Source: JBOFDK01 sp051646925 (GTDB taxonomy: Bacteria; Bacillota; Clostridia; Lachnospirales; Cellulosilyticaceae). From it: DNA of 64,000 nt. Shown here piece by piece: positions 19,088 to 27,235 of the stretch. The notes under the pieces were generated by a model. It had not been told where the DNA came from, ran no database searches, and saw nothing but the letters and a program-made list of their open reading frames with translations. The position numbers and the translations under genes were made by a program. The DNA lies in NCBI GenBank assembly GCA_051646925.1, contig JBOFDK010000048.1, positions 62,001 to 126,000 on the forward strand. The letters run 5' to 3'. Within the stretch, counting starts at the first letter, position 1, and each line of letters starts with the position of its first letter.

Positions 19088-20049
19088 TGACACAAGTAAA
19101 ACAAATATCAAATCCACAAGTAAGTATAGTTGTAGTAGCACAAAAAAATGGCGGAGTACTAAAGCGAAGCATAGATAGCATATTAGCTCAAACGTATCAG
19201 TATGTAGAAGTTATACTAGTAGACGATGGAAAATGTAATCAAATTACGCTAGATATGCAGCGAGCAGATAGTCAATATCAGCATATGCACTATGTGAAAT
19301 GTGATGCTAAAGATAGCTACAATCAGGTATACAACGAAGGTATAGAAAAAGCTACAGGTACATATATAGCAATACTAAAATTAGGCGATGTTATGGAAAA
19401 TACATGTATAGAAAAATACGTACAGTATTTGCAGTCGAATACAGATGCAGTTATGGTATATAGTGATATGAGCGGAGTAAAGATAGATGGGGATAGTGTA
19501 TATGAATCATACTACAATCACTATAAAATCCAAAGATTTGAAGAAGAACAAACAGCGCATTTATTGCAAAGTAACTTCGTACTTGGACATACGCTATGTA
19601 TGAGAAGTAGTATCAAAGATGCTATATTACCAGTGCCAAATGAACTGAAATACGAAGATTGGTGGATAGCAGTAACAGGTAGTATCAGAGGAAAGATAGG
19701 ATTTATAAACCAAGTACTAATTACGCATTACATATCAGATGATTGTATAGAGAAAGAAAAAGGCCGAAAACATTTTATGAAACAAAGAGTAGAAGTAGCA
19801 AAAGCAAATGCCGACTACTACGACGCTTTTATAAATTACTGCCGAACATACAAATTGCATTACTTAGCAGTTATTCAGCCGATGGCACTAAGAGATAGGC
19901 TAATGAGCGAATATTCACTAAGACGAAGATGGCAACACTACTATTCGGAAGCGACATATAGATGTCATAGAAAAATAAGAATGAAAGAACGTATAAAGAT
20001 ATGGGCATACCTATGGTGTGGGCCATACCTATTACTAATACGAAAATAA
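19087..20049 (+). CDS. Family 2 glycosyltransferase, last gene of the rfbA operon
   Basis: A 320-residue GT2-like protein (VSIVVVAQKNGGVLKRS, then VEVILVDDGK near 40). The usual second acidic motif is replaced by ILKLGDVME near 100, and the asparagine-rich acceptor loop is weak, so catalytic competence is less certain than for its neighbours. The start overlaps the preceding stop by one base and has AAGGAGG upstream. A terminator follows within 10 bp, closing the operon. The acceptor and sugar are unknown. Confidence 0.8.
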   Translation: MTQVKQISNPQVSIVVVAQKNGGVLKRSIDSILAQTYQYVEVILVDDGKCNQITLDMQRADSQYQHMHYVKCDAKDSYNQVYNEGIEKATGTYIAILKLGDVMENTCIEKYVQYLQSNTDAVMVYSDMSGVKIDGDSVYESYYNHYKIQRFEEEQTAHLLQSNFVLGHTLCMRSSIKDAILPVPNELKYEDWWIAVTGSIRGKIGFINQVLITHYISDDCIEKEKGRKHFMKQRVEVAKANADYYDAFINYCRTYKLHYLAVIQPMALRDRLMSEYSLRRRWQHYYSEATYRCHRKIRMKERIKIWAYLWCGPYLLLIRK

Positions 20050-20055
20050 ATAAAA

Positions 20056-20089
20056 CAAAAAAGTGCCATAAGAAGTGGCACTTTTTTTA
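20056..20089 (+). terminator. Terminator of the rfbA operon
   Basis: AAAAAGTGCCA(T) pairs with (A)GTGGCACTTTTT across the loop TAAGA and ends in seven T residues. Confidence 0.93.
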
Positions 20090-20121
20090 TGCAAACATAT
20101 CAAAAAGATAAAAATAGACCA

Positions 20122-20150
20122 ATGACAAAAAAATGAAAAAGTAGTATGAT
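20122..20150 (+). promoter_or_regulatory. Promoter of the nonulosonic acid operon
   Basis: ATGACA at 20122-20127, a 17-bp spacer, TATGAT at 20145-20150. The whole block, including most of the spacer (AAAAAGTAGTATGAT), recurs at 25673-25701 before the next operon. Confidence 0.65.
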
Positions 20151-20202
20151 AAGAAAGAAAAATAACCTTGATAATCTAAAAATAAATGGGGGAGTCTAAA
20201 GG

Positions 20203-21324
20203 ATGGAAGAGAGAATTTACTTAGCATCACCTCATATGGGAGAGGCAGAACAAAGGTATGTGAGGCAAGCATTTGATTCAAATTGGATTGCACCACTTGG
20301 ACCGCATGTAGATAATTTTGAACATACATTAGCAGATTATGTAGGAATCACAGCAGCGGCAGCACTTAGCTGCGGAACAGCAGCTATTCATTTAGCACTG
20401 AAAGCTGTAGGTGTCAAACAAGGTGATATTGTATTTTGTAGTTCATTAACTTTTGTAGCGAGTTGCAATCCGATAGTATATGAAAAAGCAATACCAGTAT
20501 TTATAGATAGTGAACCAGAAAGCTGGAACATGAGCCCAGTAGCTCTTGAAAAAGCATTTGAAAAATATAGTCCAAAAGCTGTAATAGTTGTGAACTTATA
20601 CGGACAATCAGCAGATATGGACAAAATTATAGAAATTTGCAATAGACATAATGTAGCGGTTATTGAAGATGCAGCAGAAAGTTTAGGAGCTACATACAAA
20701 GGAAAGATGAGCGGAACGTTTGGCAAGTTTGGTATTTACTCATTCAATGGAAATAAAATCATAACAACATCAGGTGGAGGTATGCTTGTATCAGATGATG
20801 TAGAAGTGATAAAAAAAGCTAGATTTTGGGCAACGCAAGCTAGAGATAATGCTAGACATTATCAACATACAGAGTGCGGATATAACTATAGAATGAGTAA
20901 TATATGTGCTAGTATTGGTCTTGGGCAGATGGAAGTTCTTAATGAACGTATCAAGAAGAAAAAAGAAATATATACTATATACAAAGAAGCATTTAAAGAT
21001 ATTTCTGATATTGAAATGATGCCAATAAGAGAATATGGTGAAAGTAATTACTGGCTATCATGCATTACTTTAACGAAAGAAAGTACTGTGAAACCAATAG
21101 ATATAGTAGAAATGCTAGAATCTCATAACATTGAAAGCAGACCTATATGGAAGCCAATGCATCTTCAACCAGTTTTTGAGGAATGTGCGTTCTTTAATCA
21201 TAACGAAAGCGGTATAAGCGTCGGGGAAGACGTATTTAACCGAGGAGTATGTTTACCGAGTGATACAAAAATGACTACAATACAAATTGAAAAAGTTATA
21301 AGATTAGTTAAAGAGTTATTCTAG
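20203..21324 (+). CDS. PLP-dependent sugar aminotransferase (LegC/PglE-like, DegT family)
   Basis: A 373-residue DegT/DnrJ/EryC1/StrS aminotransferase. The cofactor lysine is Lys185 in SFNGNKIITTSGGG. Other family blocks are AALSCGTAAIHLAL and VVNLYGQSADMD, and EDAAESLGATYKG is the Asp/Ser cofactor-binding region. It has a GGGGGAG Shine-Dalgarno. The family transaminates the 4-keto group of UDP-linked 6-deoxy-hexoses. Its place as first gene before an acetyltransferase and NeuB, NeuC and NeuA homologues fits the LegC step of legionaminic acid synthesis. A bacillosamine-type product for other use is the alternative. The dehydratase that would supply its substrate is not in this operon. Confidence 0.88.
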   Translation: MEERIYLASPHMGEAEQRYVRQAFDSNWIAPLGPHVDNFEHTLADYVGITAAAALSCGTAAIHLALKAVGVKQGDIVFCSSLTFVASCNPIVYEKAIPVFIDSEPESWNMSPVALEKAFEKYSPKAVIVVNLYGQSADMDKIIEICNRHNVAVIEDAAESLGATYKGKMSGTFGKFGIYSFNGNKIITTSGGGMLVSDDVEVIKKARFWATQARDNARHYQHTECGYNYRMSNICASIGLGQMEVLNERIKKKKEIYTIYKEAFKDISDIEMMPIREYGESNYWLSCITLTKESTVKPIDIVEMLESHNIESRPIWKPMHLQPVFEECAFFNHNESGISVGEDVFNRGVCLPSDTKMTTIQIEKVIRLVKELF

Positions 21325-21393
21325 TACACTTGAAAAGTATGAACATCCATTTGAACTTTGTAGTAGCATTATGAATTTTGGAGAGTGATAAAT

Positions 21394-22011
21394 ATGAAGA
21401 AGTTACTCATATTAGGGGCAGGAGGTCAAGGTAAAGTAGTTCTTGACCTTTCACTTACATGTAATAAATGGGATAAAATTAGTTTTTTAGATGGAGGCAA
21501 GATAGGCGAGGAAGTACTAGGGTGCAGTGTTATAGGGGATTTTACAGAGTATGAAAATCTAACAGAAGAATATACTCACGCTATAGTAGCAGTAGGAGAC
21601 AATGACCTAAGACTTAAATTAACAAATAAGTTATTAAAATACGGATATGAAGTACCTGTATTAATCCATCCAAGTGCTGTAGTTAGTCAGTTTACAAACA
21701 TTGACGTAGGTACGGTAGTTATGCCTCAAGTAGTTATTAATGTATCGGTTCAAGTAGGTAAGGCTTGTATAATAAATACAGGAGCGATTATAGAGCATGA
21801 TAGTAATCTTGGTGATGGTATTCATGTATCACCAACTGCCGCATTAGGCGGAGCAGTAACGGTAGGGGATAAAAGCTGGATATGCATAGGTGCTAAAGTG
21901 ATTAATAATATTAATATAGGTGAAGGTGCAACGGTAGGTGCTGGAGCTGTAGTTATAAATGATATAGAAAACGGAGCAGTAGTAGTTGGAGTACCAGCTA
22001 AAGTAAAATAA
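21394..22011 (+). CDS. Sugar N/O-acetyltransferase (LegH/PglD/NeuD-like)
   Basis: A 205-residue protein started at the ATG at 21394, with GGAGAG 8 bp upstream. The N-terminal region is a small Rossmann-like unit (LLILGAGGQGKVVLDLS) followed by a left-handed beta helix of hexapeptide repeats (VVMPQVVINVSVQVG, then GATVGAGAVVINDI) ending in VVGVPAKVK. The likely catalytic His is in IIEHDSNLGDG. This is the PglD/NeuD architecture, which acetylates the 4-amino group made by the preceding aminotransferase. It lies 69 bp behind that gene and 20 bp before the NeuB homologue. Confidence 0.87.
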   Translation: MKKLLILGAGGQGKVVLDLSLTCNKWDKISFLDGGKIGEEVLGCSVIGDFTEYENLTEEYTHAIVAVGDNDLRLKLTNKLLKYGYEVPVLIHPSAVVSQFTNIDVGTVVMPQVVINVSVQVGKACIINTGAIIEHDSNLGDGIHVSPTAALGGAVTVGDKSWICIGAKVINNINIGEGATVGAGAVVINDIENGAVVVGVPAKVK

Positions 22012-22031
22012 GTGAGAAGGAAGGCGAAGTA

Positions 22032-23060
22032 GTGAGCAAAATATATATTGTAGCAGAAATTGGATGCAATCATAATGGGGATGTTGAATTAGCAAAAAAA
22101 ATGATACATGAAGCTAAACTATGCGGTGTAGATGCTGTTAAGTTTCAGACATTTAACTCAGGTGAACTTATTTCAAAATTTGCTCCAAAGGCAGAATATC
22201 AAAAAGTAACAACAGGAAGTGATGAGTCGCAGTTAGAAATGATAAAAAAGCTAGAGTTAGAGAATGAGGAATATATCGTATTACGAGACTATACGACGAG
22301 TTTAGGATTACATGCATTTTCTACACCTTTTGACATGGACTCTATAGTGTTTCTAGAAAAAAGTGGGCAAAACGTATGGAAAATTCCATCAGGCGAGATT
22401 ACAAACGTTCCGTATTTGGAGAAAATCAGAGATATTAAATGTATAGATAAAGAAATTATACTATCAACAGGAATGTCTAGAATGGAAGAGATAGAATTTG
22501 CTGTAAATATACTACAAAACAGTGTAGATACAAAACTTACAATACTACATTGTAATACCGATTATCCAACAATCGATGTTGATGTGAACTTAAAGGCTAT
22601 ATTAGAATTAAAAGAAAAGTTTCCGAAGTACAATATTGGTTTATCAGACCATTCAGTAGGAACTGTAGCTGCAATTGCGGCTGTAGCATATGATGTTGCA
22701 TTTATAGAAAAACACTTCACGTTAGATAAGAATTTTTATGGGCCAGATCATAAAGCTTCAGCGACTCCTGATGAACTACGTGAACTATGCACAAGTGTAA
22801 GAAGAGCAGAAGTTATGTTAGGAAGTAGAGAAAAACATGTAACATCTTCAGAAGCTAAAAATAAGAATATTGCAAGAAAGTCAATTGTTGCAAAAAGAGC
22901 GATTCGTATAGGTGAAGTATTAGATGAAAGTAACATTACATGTAAACGTCCTGGAAATGGAATTAGTCCAATTTATTGGTATGAAGTAATAGGCCAAATC
23001 GCAGATAGAGAATTTGCCGAAGACGAACTTATAACAGTTAGCGGTATAGACTGGGAATAA
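22032..23060 (+). CDS. neuB: Nonulosonic acid synthase (NeuB/LegI-like)
   Basis: A 342-residue protein of typical NeuB length. The GTG start at 22032 has GAAGGAAGG upstream. The N-terminal TIM barrel starts with AEIGCNHNGDVELAKKMI and contains KFQTF, STGMS, HCNTDYPT and GLSDHS. The C-terminal antifreeze-like SAF domain is at about 280-342 (RKSIVAKRAIRIGEVL). It condenses phosphoenolpyruvate with an N-acetylated hexosamine to give a nine-carbon sialic-type acid. With an aminotransferase and acetyltransferase upstream, the most likely product is a legionaminic acid rather than plain N-acetylneuraminic acid. That choice is inference from gene order. Confidence 0.9.
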   Translation: MSKIYIVAEIGCNHNGDVELAKKMIHEAKLCGVDAVKFQTFNSGELISKFAPKAEYQKVTTGSDESQLEMIKKLELENEEYIVLRDYTTSLGLHAFSTPFDMDSIVFLEKSGQNVWKIPSGEITNVPYLEKIRDIKCIDKEIILSTGMSRMEEIEFAVNILQNSVDTKLTILHCNTDYPTIDVDVNLKAILELKEKFPKYNIGLSDHSVGTVAAIAAVAYDVAFIEKHFTLDKNFYGPDHKASATPDELRELCTSVRRAEVMLGSREKHVTSSEAKNKNIARKSIVAKRAIRIGEVLDESNITCKRPGNGISPIYWYEVIGQIADREFAEDELITVSGIDWE

Positions 23061-23086
23061 CTAATAAATACATGAAGGGGATAATT

Positions 23087-24232
23087 ATGAGAAAAATATG
23101 TGTAATAACAGGAACTAGAGCAAATTATGGAAGATTAAAAACAGTTATGGATGCAATCATGAAACATCCAAAGCTAGAATTAAAATTAATAGTAACAGGA
23201 ATGCACTTAATTCACGAATTCGGATACACCGTAAGTGAGATTGAAAAAGACGGTTACACAATAGATGCAAAGGTAGATACACATTTATCTAACGATACAG
23301 GAGCGGGCATGTGCAAATCGCTAGGCGTTGGACTAATAGGTATGACGCAGGCGGTAGAAAGTATTCAGCCAAATGTTATTTTGATTTTAGGAGATCGTGA
23401 CGAAGAGTTAGCAGGAGCAATTATAGGAGCGCATATGAATATTCCTGTAGCACATATTCACGGCGGAGAAGTAACGGGGACTATAGATGAGTCTATTAGA
23501 CATGCAATAACTAAGTTCTCTCACATTCACTTTGCGGCAACGGAAGGAAGTAGGGAGAGATTATTAAAATTAGGAGAAGTTGAAAAATACATATTTAATG
23601 TTGGTTCTCCAGGACTAGATCCAATTTTAAATAGAGAATATATAGAACGAGATGAACTGTTTTGTAAGTTTGGCCTAGATAGTTCAAAAAAACTAATTAT
23701 AGTTGCCCAACATCCTTTAACTACTCAAAAAGAACAAGCTAACGAGCAGATGAAACAAACGATGGAAGTAATTAAAGAATTAGGCGAGCAAACACTACTT
23801 GTTTATCCAAACGCAGATGCGGGAGGAAGAGGTATGATTAGTGTTATTCAGGAGTATGAGCATCTTGAGTTTTTGAAAACATATAGAAACATTAATTTTG
23901 AAGATTACTTGAACTTATTAAAACATGCAGATGTAATGGTTGGAAACTCAAGTAGCGGTATTATGGAAGCTCCATCATATAAGTTGCCAGTTATTAATCT
24001 AGGAACAAGACAAGATGGTAGAGAACAAGCTAATAATATATTAAATGTTACACATGATAAGGTAATGATTAAACAAGCGATAGAAAAATGTCTCTATGAT
24101 GAAACATTTATTAAGCAAGTGAATGAATGTGTAAATCCATATGGGGATGGAAAAACAGGCGAGAGAATAGCTAGTATATTAGCAGATATAGAAATTAATA
24201 ATAAGATGATAGAAAAGAAAATAGCGTATTAG
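23087..24232 (+). CDS. neuC: Hydrolysing UDP-sugar 2-epimerase (NeuC/LegG-like)
   Basis: A 381-residue protein started at ATG 23087 (MRKICVITGTRANYG), which has GAAGGGG 6 bp upstream. It has the UDP-GlcNAc 2-epimerase fold: GTRANYGRLK at the N-terminus, ILGDRDE, HIHGGEVTGTIDESIRHAI, and a C-terminal NSSSGIMEAPSY region. The DES-x-RHAITK pattern is that of hydrolysing NeuC enzymes. It removes UDP while inverting C2, giving the substrate for NeuB. In legionaminic-type pathways the substrate is UDP-2,4-diacetamido-2,4,6-trideoxyglucose. Enzymes of the two pathways cannot be separated by eye. Confidence 0.9.
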   Translation: MRKICVITGTRANYGRLKTVMDAIMKHPKLELKLIVTGMHLIHEFGYTVSEIEKDGYTIDAKVDTHLSNDTGAGMCKSLGVGLIGMTQAVESIQPNVILILGDRDEELAGAIIGAHMNIPVAHIHGGEVTGTIDESIRHAITKFSHIHFAATEGSRERLLKLGEVEKYIFNVGSPGLDPILNREYIERDELFCKFGLDSSKKLIIVAQHPLTTQKEQANEQMKQTMEVIKELGEQTLLVYPNADAGGRGMISVIQEYEHLEFLKTYRNINFEDYLNLLKHADVMVGNSSSGIMEAPSYKLPVINLGTRQDGREQANNILNVTHDKVMIKQAIEKCLYDETFIKQVNECVNPYGDGKTGERIASILADIEINNKMIEKKIAY

Positions 24233-24270
24233 TAATTATGAAATGTAATTGTGTATAGGAGATAATAGTA

Positions 24271-25512
24271 GTGAGTAAGAAACGTGCGATATGTATTATT
24301 CCAGCAAGATCTGGTTCTCGAGGGCTAAAAAACAAAAACATGTTATTCTTAGATGGCAAACCACTAATTTTACATACGATAGATGCAGCTATTGAGTCAG
24401 GAGTATTTAGTATAGATGATATTTATGTATCAACAGATTCTATGGAATACAAAGAAATTATAGAAGAACTAAGACCTATTAAGGTTTTGCTAAGAAAAGA
24501 AGAGTTAGCTTCTGATGTAGCTACAACGTTTGAACTACTCGAAGATTTTTTGAAAGAATTTTCAGATGAAACAGAATTTGTACTATGCCAGCCTACTTCA
24601 CCACTACGAGGAGCGGATATAATAAAAGATGCTTATCAAGTATTTGAAAAAAGAGGGTGTACTCATCTAGTAAGTTTCACAGAATCCGATAAAGCACTAA
24701 GGTTATTTTCTACTATAGATGACAACGGATGTGCTGTAGATATTATAGGTATAGATAAAGGATATAGAAGGCAAACGCAAGAAAAACATTATCATCCAAA
24801 TGGTGCATTATATATAACAACAAAAAAGAAGTATTTAGAAGATGAAAGTTTCTTTACAAAGGAAACGTATGCTTACATTATGAAAAAAGAAGACTCTATA
24901 GATGTAGATGATAAGTATGATTTTATAAAGGCAGTCGGTAATAAATATTTTAATTATCAAATAAGGGAACAAAATAATAAAGCATTTTATGCAGATGAAT
25001 ACAAAAAGTTTAATAAGCAAGAATTGAAAAATAAACTTATAATAGGCGATTCTAGAATGAAAGAAATCAGTATAGAAGGGTTTGATAATATTTCTATATG
25101 CGGAGTTACTTTACATACGGTATGTGAAAATATTGATATGATACTTGAAAAAGGTATTTGCGAAGCATTTATTGCACTTGGTGTAAATGATATTCGAACA
25201 GGGTATAGTATAGAATCTATTAAACAAAAATTTGAAGAATTAGTAGATAAGTTGTTATTAAATAAAGTAAAGATAACTATTTCAACAATTGTTTATAGTG
25301 TATATAGATATGAAATACCAAATAGTGATATTAGAGTATTAAATGAATTTATAAAAGAATTAGCCGAAAGAAAAGATATTCGCCTACTTGACCCTATTAG
25401 TGAAGTATGTGAAGCGGAACAACTGAAATTCAAATATACATCTGATGGGTTACATATGAACGACAAAGGCGATGAATTACTAAGAAATTTTTATAATGAA
25501 CAGTTAAAGTGA
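24271..25512 (+). CDS. neuA: CMP-nonulosonate cytidylyltransferase fused to an SGNH/GDSL esterase domain
   Basis: A 413-residue protein with a GTG start at 24271 and AGGAG upstream. Residues about 5-235 are a CMP-sialate/legionaminate synthetase (CIIPARSGSRGLKNKN, CQPTSPLRGADII). Residues about 253-413 form an SGNH hydrolase: IIGDSRM near 256 supplies the Ser, LGVNDIR near 303 the Asn block, and DGLHMND near 391 the Asp/His pair. The same two-domain design is known for NeuA of Escherichia coli K1 and group B Streptococcus, where the tail removes O-acetyl groups. It activates the sugar as CMP ester for transfer. It is the last gene before a terminator. Confidence 0.88.
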   Translation: MSKKRAICIIPARSGSRGLKNKNMLFLDGKPLILHTIDAAIESGVFSIDDIYVSTDSMEYKEIIEELRPIKVLLRKEELASDVATTFELLEDFLKEFSDETEFVLCQPTSPLRGADIIKDAYQVFEKRGCTHLVSFTESDKALRLFSTIDDNGCAVDIIGIDKGYRRQTQEKHYHPNGALYITTKKKYLEDESFFTKETYAYIMKKEDSIDVDDKYDFIKAVGNKYFNYQIREQNNKAFYADEYKKFNKQELKNKLIIGDSRMKEISIEGFDNISICGVTLHTVCENIDMILEKGICEAFIALGVNDIRTGYSIESIKQKFEELVDKLLLNKVKITISTIVYSVYRYEIPNSDIRVLNEFIKELAERKDIRLLDPISEVCEAEQLKFKYTSDGLHMNDKGDELLRNFYNEQLK

Positions 25513-25516
25513 TATT

Positions 25517-25566
25517 AAAGTCGCAACAATGGAATGTAATAATCTATTGTTGCGACTTTGTTTTTG
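25517..25566 (+). terminator. Terminator of the nonulosonic acid operon
   Basis: AAAGTCGCAACAAT pairs with ATTGTTGCGACTTT around a 20-nt loop and leads into GTTTTTG. The 160 bp that follow hold only the next promoter. Confidence 0.85.
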
Positions 25567-25672
25567 TGTATAAGACTATTGAAATAGATACTCTTAATAC
25601 GCAGTGAATATGGAAGAAGTTAGGGGGTACAAAATATATAGTGAATAGTGTAGAATAAAGGGATAAAAGACA

Positions 25673-25701
25673 ATGACAAAAAATTCAAAAAGTAGTATGA
25701 T
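25673..25701 (+). promoter_or_regulatory. Promoter of the second glycan operon
   Basis: ATGACA, 17 bp, TATGAT, nearly identical over 30 bp to the promoter at 20122-20150, spacer included. The start codon of the first gene lies 28 bp after the -10 box. Confidence 0.65.
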
Positions 25702-25728
25702 AGAGGTAAAAACTAAGAGGAGGCACTG

Positions 25729-26364
25729 ATGTATCAAAAAATAAAAAGGTTGTTAGATATCGTACTAGCACTATGCATTTCACTAGGAGCAGGGCCGATA
25801 ATGATAATTACAGCTATAGCTATAAAAGTAGAAGACCCAAAAGGGCCAGTTATATTTAAACAAGTTAGGGTTGGAAAAGATAAAAAACCTTTTACTATAT
25901 ACAAATTCAGAAGTATGTGGACAGAGACGCCTGATGTACCTACGCATCTGCTATCAGACCCGAATCAGTTCATTACAAAGACCGGAGCATTCATTAGAAG
26001 AACTAGTATAGACGAATTACCTCAAGTGTGGAATATACTTAAAGGTGACATGAGCTTTGTAGGTCCAAGACCATCACTATTTAGCCAAGAAGATTTGATA
26101 GAAGAACGAGATAAACTTAATGTACATAGTGTAAGACCGGGTTTAACAGGACTTGCACAAGTGAGTGGTAGAGATGAACTAGATATTCCGGTAAAAGCAG
26201 CATACGATGGTGAGTACATAGAGCGAATGAGCTTTAAATTAGATATTAGCCTATTCTTTAAAACGTTTCGGAGTGTAGTTAAGTCAGAAGGAGTAGTAGA
26301 AGGAAAGACCGTTCAGACGACTGATAAGGAAAAGATAGAAAAAGAAGAGGAAATGGGGGTATAA
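25729..26364 (+). CDS. Small initiating phosphoglycosyl transferase (PglC/CapM-like)
   Basis: A 211-residue monotopic transferase: one hydrophobic N-terminal helix (LDIVLALCISLGAGP, re-entrant type), then FKQVRVGKDKKPFTIYKF, RTSIDELPQVWNIL, MSFVGPRPS and RPGLTGLAQVSGRDEL. It lacks the extra membrane domain of the protein at 11511-12908. It moves a sugar-1-phosphate, often a modified HexNAc in this subfamily, to undecaprenyl phosphate. It is the first gene of the operon that also carries CapEFG, so it probably starts a second glycan. It has AGAGGAGG upstream of its ATG. Confidence 0.9.
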   Translation: MYQKIKRLLDIVLALCISLGAGPIMIITAIAIKVEDPKGPVIFKQVRVGKDKKPFTIYKFRSMWTETPDVPTHLLSDPNQFITKTGAFIRRTSIDELPQVWNILKGDMSFVGPRPSLFSQEDLIEERDKLNVHSVRPGLTGLAQVSGRDELDIPVKAAYDGEYIERMSFKLDISLFFKTFRSVVKSEGVVEGKTVQTTDKEKIEKEEEMGV

Positions 26365-26367
26365 GTA

Positions 26368-27234
26368 TTGAAGATACTAATAACAGGTAAGGATAGCTAC
26401 ATAGGAACAAGCTTTGAGAAATGGGTAGAGCAGTATGGTGATGATTATATAGTAGATACTATTGATGTAAAAGATGATAGTTGGAAAGAAAAATCATTTA
26501 TTGGATACGATGCTATATTACATGTGGCAGGTATCGCACATGTTAATGCAAAAAAAGTAGATGATAGTTTATATTATAAAATTAATAGAGATTTAGCTGT
26601 AAATTTAGCAAAAAAAGCTAAGAATGAAGGTGTAAAGCAATTTGTATTTCTAAGTTCTATGGCTATCTATGGACTAGAAGGTAAAATTGGAAAACAAATA
26701 GTGATAGATAAAAATACAAAGTATAATCCAATGAATGCTTATGGAAAAAGTAAATTAGAAGCTGATGAATTGATTATTGAGTTATCGGATAGTACATTTA
26801 CGACGAGCATTGTGAGACCACCAATGGTTTATGGACCTAAATGTGTTGGCAATTATACAATACTAAGTAAAATGGTGCAGAAGGTCAGAGTATTTCCGGC
26901 TATAGATAATCAAAGAAGTATGATTTATATTGATAACTTATCAGAAGTTTTAAAACAAATTATAGAAGAAAAAGAACAAGGGATTTTTCATCCACAAAAT
27001 ACAGAATATGTTAGTACTAGACAGATGGTTAGATATATAGCTGAAGCAAGGGGAATTAAGATATATGAGTCTTGGCTGATGGCATTAGGTGTAAAATTAG
27101 TAGGACGATATATTAGTTTATGTGGTAAAGTGTTTGGAAATTTAACGTATGAACATGACTTAATGTGCGTCGTTAAAGAAACTTCTAAGGAAATTAAACT
27201 AAAAGAATCTATTTATATGGCAGAAAGGCAATAA
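26368..27234 (+). CDS. NAD(P)-dependent sugar epimerase/reductase (extended SDR)
   Basis: A 288-residue protein with a TTG start at 26368, 3 bp after the preceding stop and with a GGGGG ribosome site inside the previous gene. It has a glycine-rich nucleotide loop near residues 7-13 (GKDSYIG), SSMAIYG, and the catalytic YGKSK near residue 130. Genes of this kind next to a small sugar transferase often reduce the 4-keto group of a UDP-6-deoxy-HexNAc to give the first sugar of the repeat, as proposed for WbpV/CapN relatives. That role is inference from position. The nucleotide loop departs from the usual GxxGxxG (GKDSYIG). Confidence 0.78.
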   Translation: MKILITGKDSYIGTSFEKWVEQYGDDYIVDTIDVKDDSWKEKSFIGYDAILHVAGIAHVNAKKVDDSLYYKINRDLAVNLAKKAKNEGVKQFVFLSSMAIYGLEGKIGKQIVIDKNTKYNPMNAYGKSKLEADELIIELSDSTFTTSIVRPPMVYGPKCVGNYTILSKMVQKVRVFPAIDNQRSMIYIDNLSEVLKQIIEEKEQGIFHPQNTEYVSTRQMVRYIAEARGIKIYESWLMALGVKLVGRYISLCGKVFGNLTYEHDLMCVVKETSKEIKLKESIYMAERQ

Positions 27235-27235
27235 A

